Shown here: positions 16,446 to 25,260 of the stretch, piece after piece | Layout: each line of letters opens with the position of its first letter | How positions within the stretch are numbered: the stretch's first letter is position 1 | Assembly (NCBI GenBank): GCA_038321755.1 | Contig: JBBQFJ010000003.1 | Location: 1-54,577, forward strand | Origin: JALHSW01 sp038321755 | GTDB lineage: Bacteria > Actinomycetota > Acidimicrobiia > IMCC26256 > PALSA-555 | Length of the DNA stretch: 54,577 nucleotides | Direction of reading: 5' to 3' | The notes under the pieces: generated by a model | Database searches by the model: none | The model's input: the letters and a program-made list of their open reading frames with translations, nothing else | Told to the model about the DNA's origin: nothing | Translations under genes and position numbers: made by a program

Positions 16446-16503
16446 TCGCATCGGGTCGAACGTCAGGGTGAGGCTCCGAAAGGGGTTCGGGTACCGTCGG
16501 GCC

Positions 16504-17322
16504 ATGGCGACGAGCGACTCCGGGTCCCACCCCCGCAAGGCGGACCTCCCCGCGTCCGGCCCACTCGACTTCACCGGCAAGGTCGTCATCGTCACCGGAG
16601 GTGCTCGGGGTATCGGGCGCGCCATCACCGAGACGTTCCTCGCGGCCGGCGCCGACGTCGTCATCTGCGGCCGCAACCAGCCCGAGGACCTGCCCGCCGC
16701 CGCCGGCCGCGAGGCGGTCTTCGTTGCGGCCGACGTGCGCGACCCGGAACAGGTCGACGCGCTCGTCACCGCCACCACCGATCGCTTCGGACGTCTCGAC
16801 GTCCTGGTCAACAACGCCGGTGGATCACCGCCGGCCGACACCGCGACTGCATCGGCGAAGTTCACCGCCGCGATCATCGCGTTGAACCTCATCGCTCCCC
16901 TCACGTGCGCGCAGCGTGCGTACGCGGTCATGAGGGACCAGCCCGACGGCGGCGTGATCGTCAACATCGGGAGCGTCAGCGGCACCCGCCCGAACCCGGG
17001 CAGCGCGGCCTACGGCGCAGCGAAGGCCGGCCTGGTGAACCTCACCCAGACGCTCGGCGTCGAGTTCGCGCCCGAGGTGCGTGTCGTCTGCGTCACGGCG
17101 GGCCTCGTGATCACCGAGCAGGCCCACCTCTTCTATGGCGACGAGGCGGGGATCGCGGCGGTCGGCGAGACGGTGCCACTCGGTCGCATGGCCGACCCGT
17201 CGGACATCGCCGATGTGTGTCTCTTCGCCGCGTCGCCGCTCGCCCGCTACGTGACGGGTGAGCAGATCACGGTGCACGGCGGCGGCGAGAAGCCCGCGTA
17301 CCGCGACGCCTCGACGAGCTGA
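16504..17322 (+). CDS. Short-chain dehydrogenase/reductase
   Basis: A 272-residue classical SDR. The cofactor loop is TGGARGIG; VLVNNAGG, a Ser in IGSVSG and the YGAAK catalytic pair follow. A basic CGRNQ after beta-2 may favour NADPH. An unusual feature is the Pro/Asp-rich N-terminal extension before DFTGKVVIVTG. It points away from the cupredoxin operon across the palindrome and converges with a hypothetical gene. The neighbourhood suggests a hydroxyacyl-CoA or steroid hydroxyl substrate, but this cannot be fixed. Confidence 0.82.
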   Translation: MATSDSGSHPRKADLPASGPLDFTGKVVIVTGGARGIGRAITETFLAAGADVVICGRNQPEDLPAAAGREAVFVAADVRDPEQVDALVTATTDRFGRLDVLVNNAGGSPPADTATASAKFTAAIIALNLIAPLTCAQRAYAVMRDQPDGGVIVNIGSVSGTRPNPGSAAYGAAKAGLVNLTQTLGVEFAPEVRVVCVTAGLVITEQAHLFYGDEAGIAAVGETVPLGRMADPSDIADVCLFAASPLARYVTGEQITVHGGGEKPAYRDASTS

Positions 17323-17328
17323 GCCCAA

Positions 17329-17346
17329 CGCTCATCAGGCTGAGCG
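17329..17346. terminator. Small hairpin between convergent genes
   Basis: CGCTCA (17329-17334) and TGAGCG (17341-17346) form a 6-bp stem with a 6-nt loop in the 37-nt gap between the SDR stop and the convergent hypothetical gene stop. No T tract follows on either strand. Assigned from position more than strength. Confidence 0.3.
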
Positions 17347-17359
17347 ACGTCCTTCGGAG

Positions 17360-18292
17360 TCAGCGGAGTCCGAGGTACTGGTACCACCGCTGCTTCGAGC
17401 GGTCGGTGAGCTCCACGAGTCCCCCCCGCTGCGGCCAGCTCACGAGCACGCCGGCGTCCTCCAGGAACGCCACGACGTCGCTGTGGGGGCGAGCCGAGAA
17501 CGCGACCCAGAGGCTCACGCTGAGGCGCGCGTCGCGCGGCTCCCGTTCGACCCGCCAACGCGCCTCGAGGAGTGGACCGATCACCGCGAGCGCCTCCTCT
17601 CTCCCGCGCCCTCCCGGCGCGCGACACACGTCGACGATCACGACATCACGCACCCGGCGGGCCAGCAGCCGAGGCTCGCGCCCGAGCGGCTTGGCCACGC
17701 CGATCGCGAAGTCCTGCGAGCGAACCATGCGTGCGATCGGGCCGATGACGTCGTGCGCCGCGGGCGATGGCGCCTTCCCACCCCGACTGACAACGCTCCG
17801 CCACGGCGCGGCCCCCAGCGAGGCGAGCAGCTCGCTGTCTCGCTCCGCGCGCTCGTGCTGCCAGGAGTCGAGGGTTGCGAGCGCACGCGGACGCAGGTCG
17901 AGATGCACGGCTCCGTCGCGCAGCTCAGGCACCCAGCGCCGGATCGTGGCCGACGGCAGCGGATCAGCGGCGAAGACACGGCTCTTGATGCGATCCAGCG
18001 TCACCACGATCGAGAGTGTCTCCTTGGACCGCGACCCCGCCTTGGGTGTCGACATCGTCGGTGCCTGCGCGCGCCCGACCAGGATCACCCCGATGTCGAG
18101 CTCCGACGTCGTGAACCAGACGCGGTCACCCGCGACGACGTCGACGAGCGGACCCCGCACCTCGAGTGTGACGCGATCGAGGCGTCCCGCGAGCGTCGCA
18201 TCTCGGAGCGCGACGAACGACGAGTCGACCGCGCGACCGGTTCGGTCCGCGAAGCGCAGCCGGCGCGAGACCGGGACGAGCCATTCGCTCAC
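17360..18292 (-). CDS. Hypothetical protein
   Basis: A 310-residue soluble protein with no signal peptide or membrane helix; not recognised. The N-terminal part is beta-rich and contains DRVWFTTSELDIGVILVGRA, faintly like a PUA/EVE-type barrel. The middle is arginine-rich (VPELRDGAVHLDLRPRALATLDSWQHERAERDSEL). The C-terminal third alternates hydrophobic strands and ends WYQYLGLR. The start is a GTG at 18292. It is monocistronic, converging with the SDR gene and separated from ipdF by about 80 nt. Codon usage looks like that of its neighbours, so it is a native gene. Confidence 0.6.
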   Translation of the reverse strand: MSEWLVPVSRRLRFADRTGRAVDSSFVALRDATLAGRLDRVTLEVRGPLVDVVAGDRVWFTTSELDIGVILVGRAQAPTMSTPKAGSRSKETLSIVVTLDRIKSRVFAADPLPSATIRRWVPELRDGAVHLDLRPRALATLDSWQHERAERDSELLASLGAAPWRSVVSRGGKAPSPAAHDVIGPIARMVRSQDFAIGVAKPLGREPRLLARRVRDVVIVDVCRAPGGRGREEALAVIGPLLEARWRVEREPRDARLSVSLWVAFSARPHSDVVAFLEDAGVLVSWPQRGGLVELTDRSKQRWYQYLGLR

Positions 18293-18371
18293 GGACCCAG
18301 TCTGGCCCGCGTCCGACGCGCCACCCGGGCATGCGCGTCAGCGCGCCGAACGCTCGATTTCGGACAGACGA

Positions 18372-19163
18372 TCAGGGGTGCTGGCTGCTGACCGAGACGA
18401 TCTCACCGGTCATGTACGACGAGTAGTCACTGGCCAGGAACACGATCACGTTCGCGATCTCCCACGGCTCGGCCGCGCGACCGAACGCCTCCCGCGCCGT
18501 GAGCTCCGTGAGGAGATCGTCGCTCGTGACCTTTGCGAGGAACGGGTGCATCGCGAGACTCGGCGCGATTGCGTTCACCCGGACACCATCGGCTGCCGCC
18601 TCCATCGCGGCGCATCGTGTGAGTGCCATCACGCCGGCCTTCGCAGCCGCGTAGTGCGCCTGTCCGACCTGCGCGCGCCAGCCGAGCACGGAGGCGTTGT
18701 TCACGATGACGCCACGACCCTGGCTGGCCATCTGACGGAGCGCGGCTCGGGTGCACCGAAAGGTCCCGTTCAGCGTCACGTCGAGCACGACGCTCCACTG
18801 CTCGTCGGTCATGTCGACGAGGTTCACGGTCCCGCCGAGGCCGGCATTGTTCACGAGCACGTCGATGCCGCCGTGCTCGGCGACCGCAGCGGCGATGAGA
18901 CCATGGACGTCGTGCTCGCGGGTCACGTCGCACACGACTGCGAGCGGACGGCGGCCGGCGACCTCGGCGAGCTGGTCGGCAGCCTCGCCGAGCCGGCGTT
19001 CGTGGTGGTCGCTCACCACGACCACTGCGCCCTCTTCGACCGCACGGCGAGCCGTGGCGAAGCCGATGCCCGTCCCCGCAGCCGCGGTGACCACGACGGT
19101 CTTGCCGGCGAGTAATCCGTGGGAGCCGCTCGTCGAGTTGGGCTCGGAGGGGATCGTCGTCAT
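18372..19163 (-). CDS. ipdF: IpdF-like short-chain dehydrogenase
   Basis: A 263-residue SDR. The cofactor loop is the unusual TAAAGTGIG, followed by SDHHERRLGE, VLVNNAGLGG, the catalytic Ser in NNASVLGWRA and YAAAK. VMALTRCAAMEAA, FGRAAEPWEIA and the C-terminus SVSSQHP match mycobacterial IpdF, which acts on the 5-hydroxyl of HIP-CoA beta-oxidation intermediates. The ATG at 19163 lies 13 nt after the fadE30 stop, reproducing the mycobacterial fadE30/ipdF adjacency. Confident family and pathway assignment. Confidence 0.86.
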   Translation of the reverse strand: MTTIPSEPNSTSGSHGLLAGKTVVVTAAAGTGIGFATARRAVEEGAVVVVSDHHERRLGEAADQLAEVAGRRPLAVVCDVTREHDVHGLIAAAVAEHGGIDVLVNNAGLGGTVNLVDMTDEQWSVVLDVTLNGTFRCTRAALRQMASQGRGVIVNNASVLGWRAQVGQAHYAAAKAGVMALTRCAAMEAAADGVRVNAIAPSLAMHPFLAKVTSDDLLTELTAREAFGRAAEPWEIANVIVFLASDYSSYMTGEIVSVSSQHP

Positions 19164-19176
19164 GGGGCTTCCCGTC

Positions 19177-20388
19177 TCATGCCTTGGGCTCCTTGGGCAG
19201 TCCCAAGGCGCGTTCTCCGATGACGTTGCGCTGGATCTCGTTCGAGCCGCCGTAGATCGTGTCGGCACGCGAGTAGAGGAACTGGCGTTGCGCGGTGGTG
19301 AGGTCGTACGGGCCGCTCTCGGCGGTGATGGCCTCACCGATCTCCGCATCCGGACCGAGGACGCTGAGCGCGAGCTCGCCGAGCGCCCGGTGGAACGACG
19401 CCCAGTAGAGCTTGTGCACCGACGAGAGCGGCGTCATCTCGGCGCGCTCGAGTGCGCTCATCGACCGAAGCGCGTTGTAGCGCATGATCCGCAGCGAGAT
19501 CCACGCGTCGGCGAGTCGTTGACGTAGCACGACGTCGTCGGCGAGGCCGCGCTCCTTCGCGTGCTCGAGGATGCTCCGCAGCTCGTTCTCGAAGTCGAGC
19601 TGCTGCCCGAGCGTCGACGCACCGCGCTCGAACGCGAGCGTCCCCATCGCCACCTGCCATCCGTCGTTGACCTCACCGACGACGTTCTCCTCCGCAGTGC
19701 GCGCACCGTCGAAGAACACCTCGTTGAACTCGGACGTGCCGGTGATCTGTGCGATCGGGCGGATCTCGATGCCAGGTTGGCCCATCTCGACGAGGAGGTA
19801 CGACAGCCCCTTGTGCTTCGGCGCGTCACGATCGGTGCGACAGATGACGAAGCACCAGTCGGCCCAGTGCGCGAGCGACGTCCACACCTTCTGCCCGTCG
19901 ATCGACCACTCGCGCCCGCGACCGTCGGCGTCGACGAGCTCCGCTCGCGTCGCCACGTTCGCGAGGTCGGAACCGGCATTGGGCTCGGAGTAGCCCTGGC
20001 ACCAGATCACCGTGCCGTCGAGGATGCCCGGCAGGAAGGTGCGCTTCTGCTCGTCGCTCCCGAAGTGCACGATCGTCGGGCCCAACAGCCCCTCCCCCAC
20101 GATCCCGACCCGCCCCGGCCCCCGCGCGCGCGAGTACTCCTCGTAGAAGATCACCTGCCGAGTGAGCGACAGCCCCCGCCCGCCGTACTCCTCCGGCCAT
20201 CCGATCCCGATCCAGCCGGCGGCGCCGAGCGCACGCTCCCAGGCCGAGCGCTCCTCGAACAGCTCGTGCTCGTCGCCGGGCCCACCGCGCCCGCGCACGA
20301 CCGCGAACTCACCGCGCAGCTTGTCGGTGAGCCAATTGCGGGCTTCCTCTCGGAATGCCTCGTCGTCGGCCGAGAAGTGCAGGTCCAC
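19177..20388 (-). CDS. fadE30: Acyl-CoA dehydrogenase FadE30
   Basis: A 403-residue FAD acyl-CoA dehydrogenase. Blocks GRGGPGDEHELFEERSAW, WCQGYSEPNAGSDLANVATRAEL, GQKVWTSLAHWADWCFV, IAQITGTSEFNEVFFDGART, ERGASTLGQQ and the C-terminal YGGSNEIQRNVIGERALGLP match FadE30. In the HIP pathway FadE30 introduces the double bond into the propionyl side chain of 5-OH-HIP-CoA. The GTG at 20388 begins MDLHFSADDEAF, in keeping with family N-termini. It heads a two-gene operon with ipdF and is divergent from the MaoC gene, 47 nt apart. Confidence 0.88.
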   Translation of the reverse strand: MDLHFSADDEAFREEARNWLTDKLRGEFAVVRGRGGPGDEHELFEERSAWERALGAAGWIGIGWPEEYGGRGLSLTRQVIFYEEYSRARGPGRVGIVGEGLLGPTIVHFGSDEQKRTFLPGILDGTVIWCQGYSEPNAGSDLANVATRAELVDADGRGREWSIDGQKVWTSLAHWADWCFVICRTDRDAPKHKGLSYLLVEMGQPGIEIRPIAQITGTSEFNEVFFDGARTAEENVVGEVNDGWQVAMGTLAFERGASTLGQQLDFENELRSILEHAKERGLADDVVLRQRLADAWISLRIMRYNALRSMSALERAEMTPLSSVHKLYWASFHRALGELALSVLGPDAEIGEAITAESGPYDLTTAQRQFLYSRADTIYGGSNEIQRNVIGERALGLPKEPKA

Positions 20389-20435
20389 CGAGGTCGGAGC
20401 GTAATGGAGCCCGGCCGATTCCCTACCATGAGCCC

Positions 20436-20909
20436 ATGGCCGCCGACGAGGAACGCCGTGAGTTCAACACCGCCGACGAGCTGCGCGGCGCGGTCGGTGC
20501 GAATCTCGGGCACAGCGACTGGGTCGAGATCACCCAGGAGCGCATCAACCTGTTCGCCGACGCGACCGGTGATCACCAGTGGATCCACGTCGACCCCGAC
20601 CGCGCGAAGGATGGACCGTTCGGCACGACGATCGCGCACGGGTACCTCACGCTCTCGATCACCAACCTCTTCCTTCCGGAGCTCCTGCGGGTGCCAGGCG
20701 CGTCGATGGGCGTGAACTACGGCGCAAACAAGGTGCGCTTCCCCGCTCCGGTGCCGGTGGGCTCGCGCATCCGGATGGCCTGCGAGATCATCGACGTCGA
20801 CGACGTCACCGGCGGCGTCCAGGTCACCACCCGCAACACCATCGAGGTCGAGGGTGGCGAGAAGCCCGCGTGCATCGTCGAAGCGATCAGTCGCTTCCTC
20901 TTCGAGTGA
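20436..20909 (+). CDS. MaoC-like (R)-specific enoyl-CoA hydratase
   Basis: A 157-residue single hot-dog-fold hydratase. The hydratase motif is FADATGDHQWIHVDPDRA, with the catalytic Asp/His pair, followed by GPFGTTIAHGYLTLS. A dimeric single-domain enzyme of this kind hydrates 2-enoyl-CoA thioesters. It is divergent from fadE30, so it could supply the hydration step after FadE30 in side-chain beta-oxidation. The ATG at 20436 follows CCCTACCATGAGCCC without a clear Shine-Dalgarno. Family assignment is firm; the substrate is inferred. Confidence 0.85.
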   Translation: MAADEERREFNTADELRGAVGANLGHSDWVEITQERINLFADATGDHQWIHVDPDRAKDGPFGTTIAHGYLTLSITNLFLPELLRVPGASMGVNYGANKVRFPAPVPVGSRIRMACEIIDVDDVTGGVQVTTRNTIEVEGGEKPACIVEAISRFLFE

Positions 20910-20946
20910 TCATCTTCTTCGATCGATCATGGGGATCCGTCGCACC

Positions 20947-22200
20947 ATGAGCAAGCTGCGTACCGACGTCTGCGTCATCGGGGCAGGGCTCGCCGGGCTG
21001 TCGTGCGCTCGATACCTCACTCGCGGCGGCGTCGAGTCGATCGTTCTCGAGGCCTCCGACGGCGTCGGCGGTCGCATACGCACCGATGTGGTCGACGGCT
21101 TCCAGCTCGACCGCGGCTTCCAGGTGCTGTTGACCCAGTATCCGGAACCCCACCACCAGCTCAGCGTCGATGAGCTCGACCTGCGTCGGTTCGATCCGGG
21201 TGCGCTCGTTCGGGTCGGTGGCCGCTTCCACCGGGTCGCCGACCCGCTCCGTCGCCCGCTCGCGATCTGGGACACGCTCCGCGCGCCGATCGGGACGCTC
21301 GCCGACAAAGCGCGCCTCGGGGCGCTGATGGTCGACATCCTCCGGACGACGCCGCGCGAGCTCCTCCGCCGCCCGGACCGCACGACTCTCGAGGAGCTCC
21401 GAGCGCGCGGGTTCTCGGCCGCGATGATCGACGCGTTCTGGCGACCGTTGTTCGCGGGGATCCAGCTCGATCCCGAACTCGAGGTCTCGAGCCGGCGGTT
21501 CTCGCTGATCCTCTCGATGCTCGCCGAAGGCGACGCCGCGATCCCCGCACGCGGCATGGGCGAGATCCCGCGGCAGCTTGCTGCTCGTCTCCCCGACGAC
21601 TGCGTGATGCTCGGCGCCCGCGCTACGGCGATCGACGCGGACGGCGTGGTGCTGGCCGACGGCCGTCGTGTCACGGCGAGGGTCGTCGTCGTCGCGACCG
21701 AGGGACCGGTCGCAGCCGCGCTCCTCGATCTGCCCGATCCCGGCTCGCGCCCGGTGTCGAACATCCAGTTCGGTGCAGACGAAGCGCCGATCCTCGACCG
21801 ACTCGTGGTCCTCGACGGTGAACGTCGCGGTCCCGCCTCGAACCTCGCCGTCATGACCAACGTCGCACCCTCCTACGCACCCGCCGGCCGAGCCCTGATC
21901 TCGGTCGAGATCCCGGGCTCGCTCACACCGGACGACGGCGAGCTCCTCGACGAGGTTCGCGAGCAGCTCCGTGGTTGGTTCGGGGCCACGGTGGACCAAT
22001 GGGAGCACCTCCGCACGCTGCGCATCCCGCACGGACATCCCGACCAGCGACCCGGCTTCCCACCGAAGCAGTCCGTACGGCGAGGCGTTGGACGCTACGT
22101 CTGTGGTGATCACCGCGACACTGCCTCGATCCAGGGCGCGCTCTACTCGGGGCGCCGCACCGCGAGTGCCGTGCTCCGGGACCTCCGCCCGCGTGGGTGA
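20947..22200 (+). CDS. FAD-dependent amine oxidase/protoporphyrinogen-oxidase-like protein
   Basis: A 417-residue flavoprotein. The N-terminal Rossmann segment is VCVIGAGLAGLSCARYL, with the second FAD contact EASDGVGGRIRTD. A C-terminal GRYVCGDHRDTASIQGALYSGRRTA closes the FAD site, typical of the amine oxidase/phytoene desaturase superfamily. Related proteins act on polyprenyl, porphyrin or amine substrates; none can be picked. An ATG six codons upstream (20929) is an alternative start. Its last 58 nt overlap the 3' end of the convergent membrane hydrolase gene. Confidence 0.78.
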   Translation: MSKLRTDVCVIGAGLAGLSCARYLTRGGVESIVLEASDGVGGRIRTDVVDGFQLDRGFQVLLTQYPEPHHQLSVDELDLRRFDPGALVRVGGRFHRVADPLRRPLAIWDTLRAPIGTLADKARLGALMVDILRTTPRELLRRPDRTTLEELRARGFSAAMIDAFWRPLFAGIQLDPELEVSSRRFSLILSMLAEGDAAIPARGMGEIPRQLAARLPDDCVMLGARATAIDADGVVLADGRRVTARVVVVATEGPVAAALLDLPDPGSRPVSNIQFGADEAPILDRLVVLDGERRGPASNLAVMTNVAPSYAPAGRALISVEIPGSLTPDDGELLDEVREQLRGWFGATVDQWEHLRTLRIPHGHPDQRPGFPPKQSVRRGVGRYVCGDHRDTASIQGALYSGRRTASAVLRDLRPRG

Positions 22201-23909
22201 TCGCTGAGCGAAGCAGCACGCACGGGTGCATCTCCCACCCACTGCCGGAGCTCGGCGCGCACCATGCGGCAGCTGCCATCGGGCAGGTCGCGCCACTCCG
22301 ACAGCACGCTCGGCTCGAGGTCCGGCGCCTGCCACCCCGCGGCGAAGGCGCCGAGCCCGTCGCCCACCGCGGTCCAGAGATCTGACCCTTCGGGCGTGCG
22401 CCCTCCTGCGAGCACGCGCTCGACGTGGCGCGCGGTCGAGTCGTCGCCGAGGAGCCCGCCGTGGAACGCGGGCACGACCTCGTGGTCGTAGGCGACGTCG
22501 GAGGGTGCGGGCGCGGCGACGCCGGCGTCGAGCGGGAGCACGGCGAACGACCGGATTCCCGGTGGCGGACACGCGAGGAGCGCGCCCAGCGTCGGACCCT
22601 GATCGACGATCGAGCGGAAGAGCGGCGTGTCGGCCGAGACGTCGACGGGTCCGATGGTGCCGAGCGCGGCGGCGATGCCACCGAGCATCGTCCCCGACAC
22701 GACACCCCAGCCGTTCTCGCCGAGTGGCGGATAGAACACGCGGCCAGGTGCGAGCAGTGGGCTCAGGAGCACTACTGCGTCGACCGGCGCCGTAGGGGTG
22801 GCGGCAAGGTACGTCTGGGCCACCAGTGCCCCCTCGCTCTCGGCCACGATGCTCACGCGCCGACCGGTCGCCGCGTGGAACGACTCGATCTGCCGGCGCA
22901 TCTCGCGTGCGAGCTCCGGCAGGGACTGGTGGGTGTCCGAGCGCTCGTACGGCAACGGGGCCCCGTGCGCGTCGAGCCCGCGGTAGGAGAACCGCTGCAA
23001 CCGGTGTCGTCCGCGCACCCACCGCCGCGTGACGCCTTCCCACTTCGAGTTGAAGCCCTTCACGACGAGCACGGGCGATCCCGGCGCATCCGCGGCGACC
23101 TCGGGAAGCGGCGAGCGACCGGCTTCGACCGCGACCGCGACGCCGAACCCGATCGCGGTGCCACCGACGACGATCACCAGGACGACTGCCAACCCCACGA
23201 CCGCGAACGGGTGTCGGCGCACGACGGGTGCCCGGCCGGCCAGTGCATGCACGCCACGGAGCCGGCACGCGGCGACACCCACGCCGGCGACCGCAGCGAC
23301 GAGCGGAGCGAGCACCGGGGGCACCGCCGAGAGCACCGCGCCGGCGATGGTGAGCACTAGGAAGGCCAGGAGGACGGCACCGATGCTGCGGCGCGTCGGC
23401 GTCGCCTGCCACCACGCGCTCGTGACCTCACCCTGGTGCATCAGCACCCCGACCATCACGAGGACCGGGACCGCCACGAAGAACAGCCAGGACAACGACG
23501 TCACGGCCATGGCGAACACGAGCACGGCGAAGGGCGTGAGCACCAGCAGCTCGAGCGCCGTGAAGCGCATGACCTGATGCACGTGCTCGCGCGTCGGCGG
23601 GAGCTCGACTGCCCGCGGCCAGGCAGCCCGGACGAGCCACACGTCGAGCGTGACGCGCAACGCGAACAGCGCGACCAGACCGACGACGAAGAGCTCCCAT
23701 GACGGGTGGTACACGAGGAGCCAGCGAAGATCGTGGAACACGCCAAACGGTGCCGGTGCGGTGACCTGGGGCGCCAGCGGTGCCGCCGAGGCGGGCCCGA
23801 GCGCGACGATCAGCAACGCTTCGAACGCCGCGATCGCCGCGGTGGCAACGACGAGGAACGGATGTGCGCGCAGCCGGGGCCGGACCTCTGGTCCGACGCA
23901 GTCCGGCAC
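22143..23909 (-). CDS. Multi-pass membrane protein with C-terminal alpha/beta-hydrolase domain
   Basis: About 588 residues from a GTG at 23909. The N-terminal half has roughly six membrane helices, for example FLVVATAAIAAFEALLIVAL and FAVVGLAVVLVIVVGG. The C-terminal half begins with SPVLVVKGFNSKWEG and has a nucleophile elbow VAESEGALVAQTY, pointing to a serine hydrolase of the lipase/esterase type, probably extracytoplasmic. The family is not recognised. It starts 11 nt after the DUF3566-like gene, so the two are likely cotranscribed. No ATG exists near the 5' end, so the start is uncertain by some codons. The C-terminal 20 residues overlap the convergent oxidase gene. Confidence 0.65.
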   Translation of the reverse strand: MPDCVGPEVRPRLRAHPFLVVATAAIAAFEALLIVALGPASAAPLAPQVTAPAPFGVFHDLRWLLVYHPSWELFVVGLVALFALRVTLDVWLVRAAWPRAVELPPTREHVHQVMRFTALELLVLTPFAVLVFAMAVTSLSWLFFVAVPVLVMVGVLMHQGEVTSAWWQATPTRRSIGAVLLAFLVLTIAGAVLSAVPPVLAPLVAAVAGVGVAACRLRGVHALAGRAPVVRRHPFAVVGLAVVLVIVVGGTAIGFGVAVAVEAGRSPLPEVAADAPGSPVLVVKGFNSKWEGVTRRWVRGRHRLQRFSYRGLDAHGAPLPYERSDTHQSLPELAREMRRQIESFHAATGRRVSIVAESEGALVAQTYLAATPTAPVDAVVLLSPLLAPGRVFYPPLGENGWGVVSGTMLGGIAAALGTIGPVDVSADTPLFRSIVDQGPTLGALLACPPPGIRSFAVLPLDAGVAAPAPSDVAYDHEVVPAFHGGLLGDDSTARHVERVLAGGRTPEGSDLWTAVGDGLGAFAAGWQAPDLEPSVLSEWRDLPDGSCRMVRAELRQWVGDAPVRAASLSDHPRGRRSRSTALAVRRPE

Positions 23910-23920
23910 GATCGTTGCGG

Positions 23921-24424
23921 TCAGCGCGCTCGCTTGGTGGCGCTCGTCCGCTTCGCCGGGGCGCGCTTCGTCGTCGTGCTGCTGCGCTTCGCCGGCGCGC
24001 GCTTCCGGGGTGCCGCCTCGATCTCGGCAGGCTCTTCGGCCGCCGGCAGCGCACCGGCCAGGCGAAGGCCCATGCCCGTCCGCTGCGACAGCAGGTTGTA
24101 GAGCCACAAGATCGACGTGACGATCGCCACGATGAACCCGGTGAACACCGCGCCGACGAGCAGCACGAGGATCCAGTCGGCCAACGTGCTGGCGTTGAAG
24201 TTGTCGAACCCGACCTGGTTCATCATCCCTTCGACCGCGGCGGTCATCCCGGTGGCGAGGAGCCACGGGATGAACGCCAGCAGGAAGAAGACGAGGAACA
24301 GGGAGCCGATCGCGGCGCCGAGCACCGTGGCGGCGGAACGGATGTCGAACTCCCGCACCGTCTCGCCGGCGTCGCTTCGACGGTCGCGGGTGATGGTGTC
24401 GTTGATGCTGCTTCGTACGGCCAC
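23921..24424 (-). CDS. DUF3566-like membrane protein with Lys/Arg/Ala tail
   Basis: A 167-residue protein. The region EFDIRSAATVLGAAIGSLFLVFFLLAFIPWLLA gives the first helix and WILVLLVGAVFTGFIVAIVTSILWLYNLL the second; the arrangement, ending in YN-x-L and a conserved Gly, resembles DUF3566 proteins of actinobacteria, often near gyrA. The C-terminal 35 residues are a low-complexity basic tail of PAKR/TKR repeats like those of histone H1-type proteins, probably cytoplasmic and able to bind nucleic acid or acidic lipids. Start GTG 24424. Family similarity is by pattern only. Confidence 0.6.
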   Translation of the reverse strand: MAVRSSINDTITRDRRSDAGETVREFDIRSAATVLGAAIGSLFLVFFLLAFIPWLLATGMTAAVEGMMNQVGFDNFNASTLADWILVLLVGAVFTGFIVAIVTSILWLYNLLSQRTGMGLRLAGALPAAEEPAEIEAAPRKRAPAKRSSTTTKRAPAKRTSATKRAR

Positions 24425-24517
24425 GTTCGCAGCCTAGACGGACGACTCGTTCATTCCCCGTCTTGGCCGCCGGCTGCTCGGTCCGAGATGGCGACCGATG
24501 ACTCTGGGCCGCGACGG

Positions 24518-25231
24518 TCAGGCGAGGTGGGCGTCGAGCCAGGTGATCGTGCGCGCCCATCCGTCTGCGGCGGCCTCGGGGTCGTACGCGTCACGACGGT
24601 CGCAATGGAACCCGTGCTGCGCGCCTGCGTAGCGGATGACCTCGGCGGGGACCGGCGCGCCGCCGAGCCGCTCGCGCAGCGTCTCGACGTCCTCGATCGG
24701 GATCCCGCCGTCCTCGTCGCCGAACAGGCCGAGCCACGGCGTCTGGAGCGTCGGTACCTCGTCGATCAGCGGATCGAACGGGAGTGCGCCCTTGCTCACG
24801 ATGCCGCCGCCGTAGAACCCGACCCCGGCGCCGAGCGCACGCCGCGCGGACACGAGGAAGGAGACGCGCCCACCGAAGCAGAACCCCACGATCGCGATAC
24901 GCCGATCGCTGAAACCTCGGTCGTGCAGGTGCACGACCGTCGCGTCGACGTCCAGCAGGATGGAGTCGTCGGTCACCCCCTCGAACAGTGGGATCACCGC
25001 ACCGAAGTCGCCGTAGTCGGCGGTGCCGCCACCCGCGCGATGGAACAACGCGGGCGCGACCGCGTGGTAGCCCGCAGTCGCAAAGCGCCCCGTGACGTCC
25101 TGGATGTGCTCGTTCACCCCGAACGCCTCCTGGATCACCATCACGGCACCGCGCGCGTCGCAGTCCGGTGCTGCCTCGAAGCACTCCATCGGCCCGTCGG
25201 CCGTCGACAACGTCACGGTGGTCTCGGTCAT
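24518..25231 (-). CDS. Dienelactone hydrolase family protein
   Basis: A 237-residue alpha/beta hydrolase of the dienelactone hydrolase type. The nucleophile is Cys in GFCFGGRVSF, the acid is in LFGDEDGGIP, and the His is in QHGFHCDRRDAYD, the canonical Cys-Asp-His triad. VMVIQEAFGVNEHIQDVTGRFA is the family signature at the N-terminus. The ATG at 25231 has GGGAGGT upstream. It lies 29 nt downstream of an acyl-CoA synthetase gene and is probably cotranscribed. Lactone or enol-ester hydrolysis in catabolism is likely; the substrate is unknown. Confidence 0.87.
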   Translation of the reverse strand: MTETTVTLSTADGPMECFEAAPDCDARGAVMVIQEAFGVNEHIQDVTGRFATAGYHAVAPALFHRAGGGTADYGDFGAVIPLFEGVTDDSILLDVDATVVHLHDRGFSDRRIAIVGFCFGGRVSFLVSARRALGAGVGFYGGGIVSKGALPFDPLIDEVPTLQTPWLGLFGDEDGGIPIEDVETLRERLGGAPVPAEVIRYAGAQHGFHCDRRDAYDPEAAADGWARTITWLDAHLA

Positions 25232-25260
25232 GGTCTGACCTCCCAAGATCGTGATGCAGC

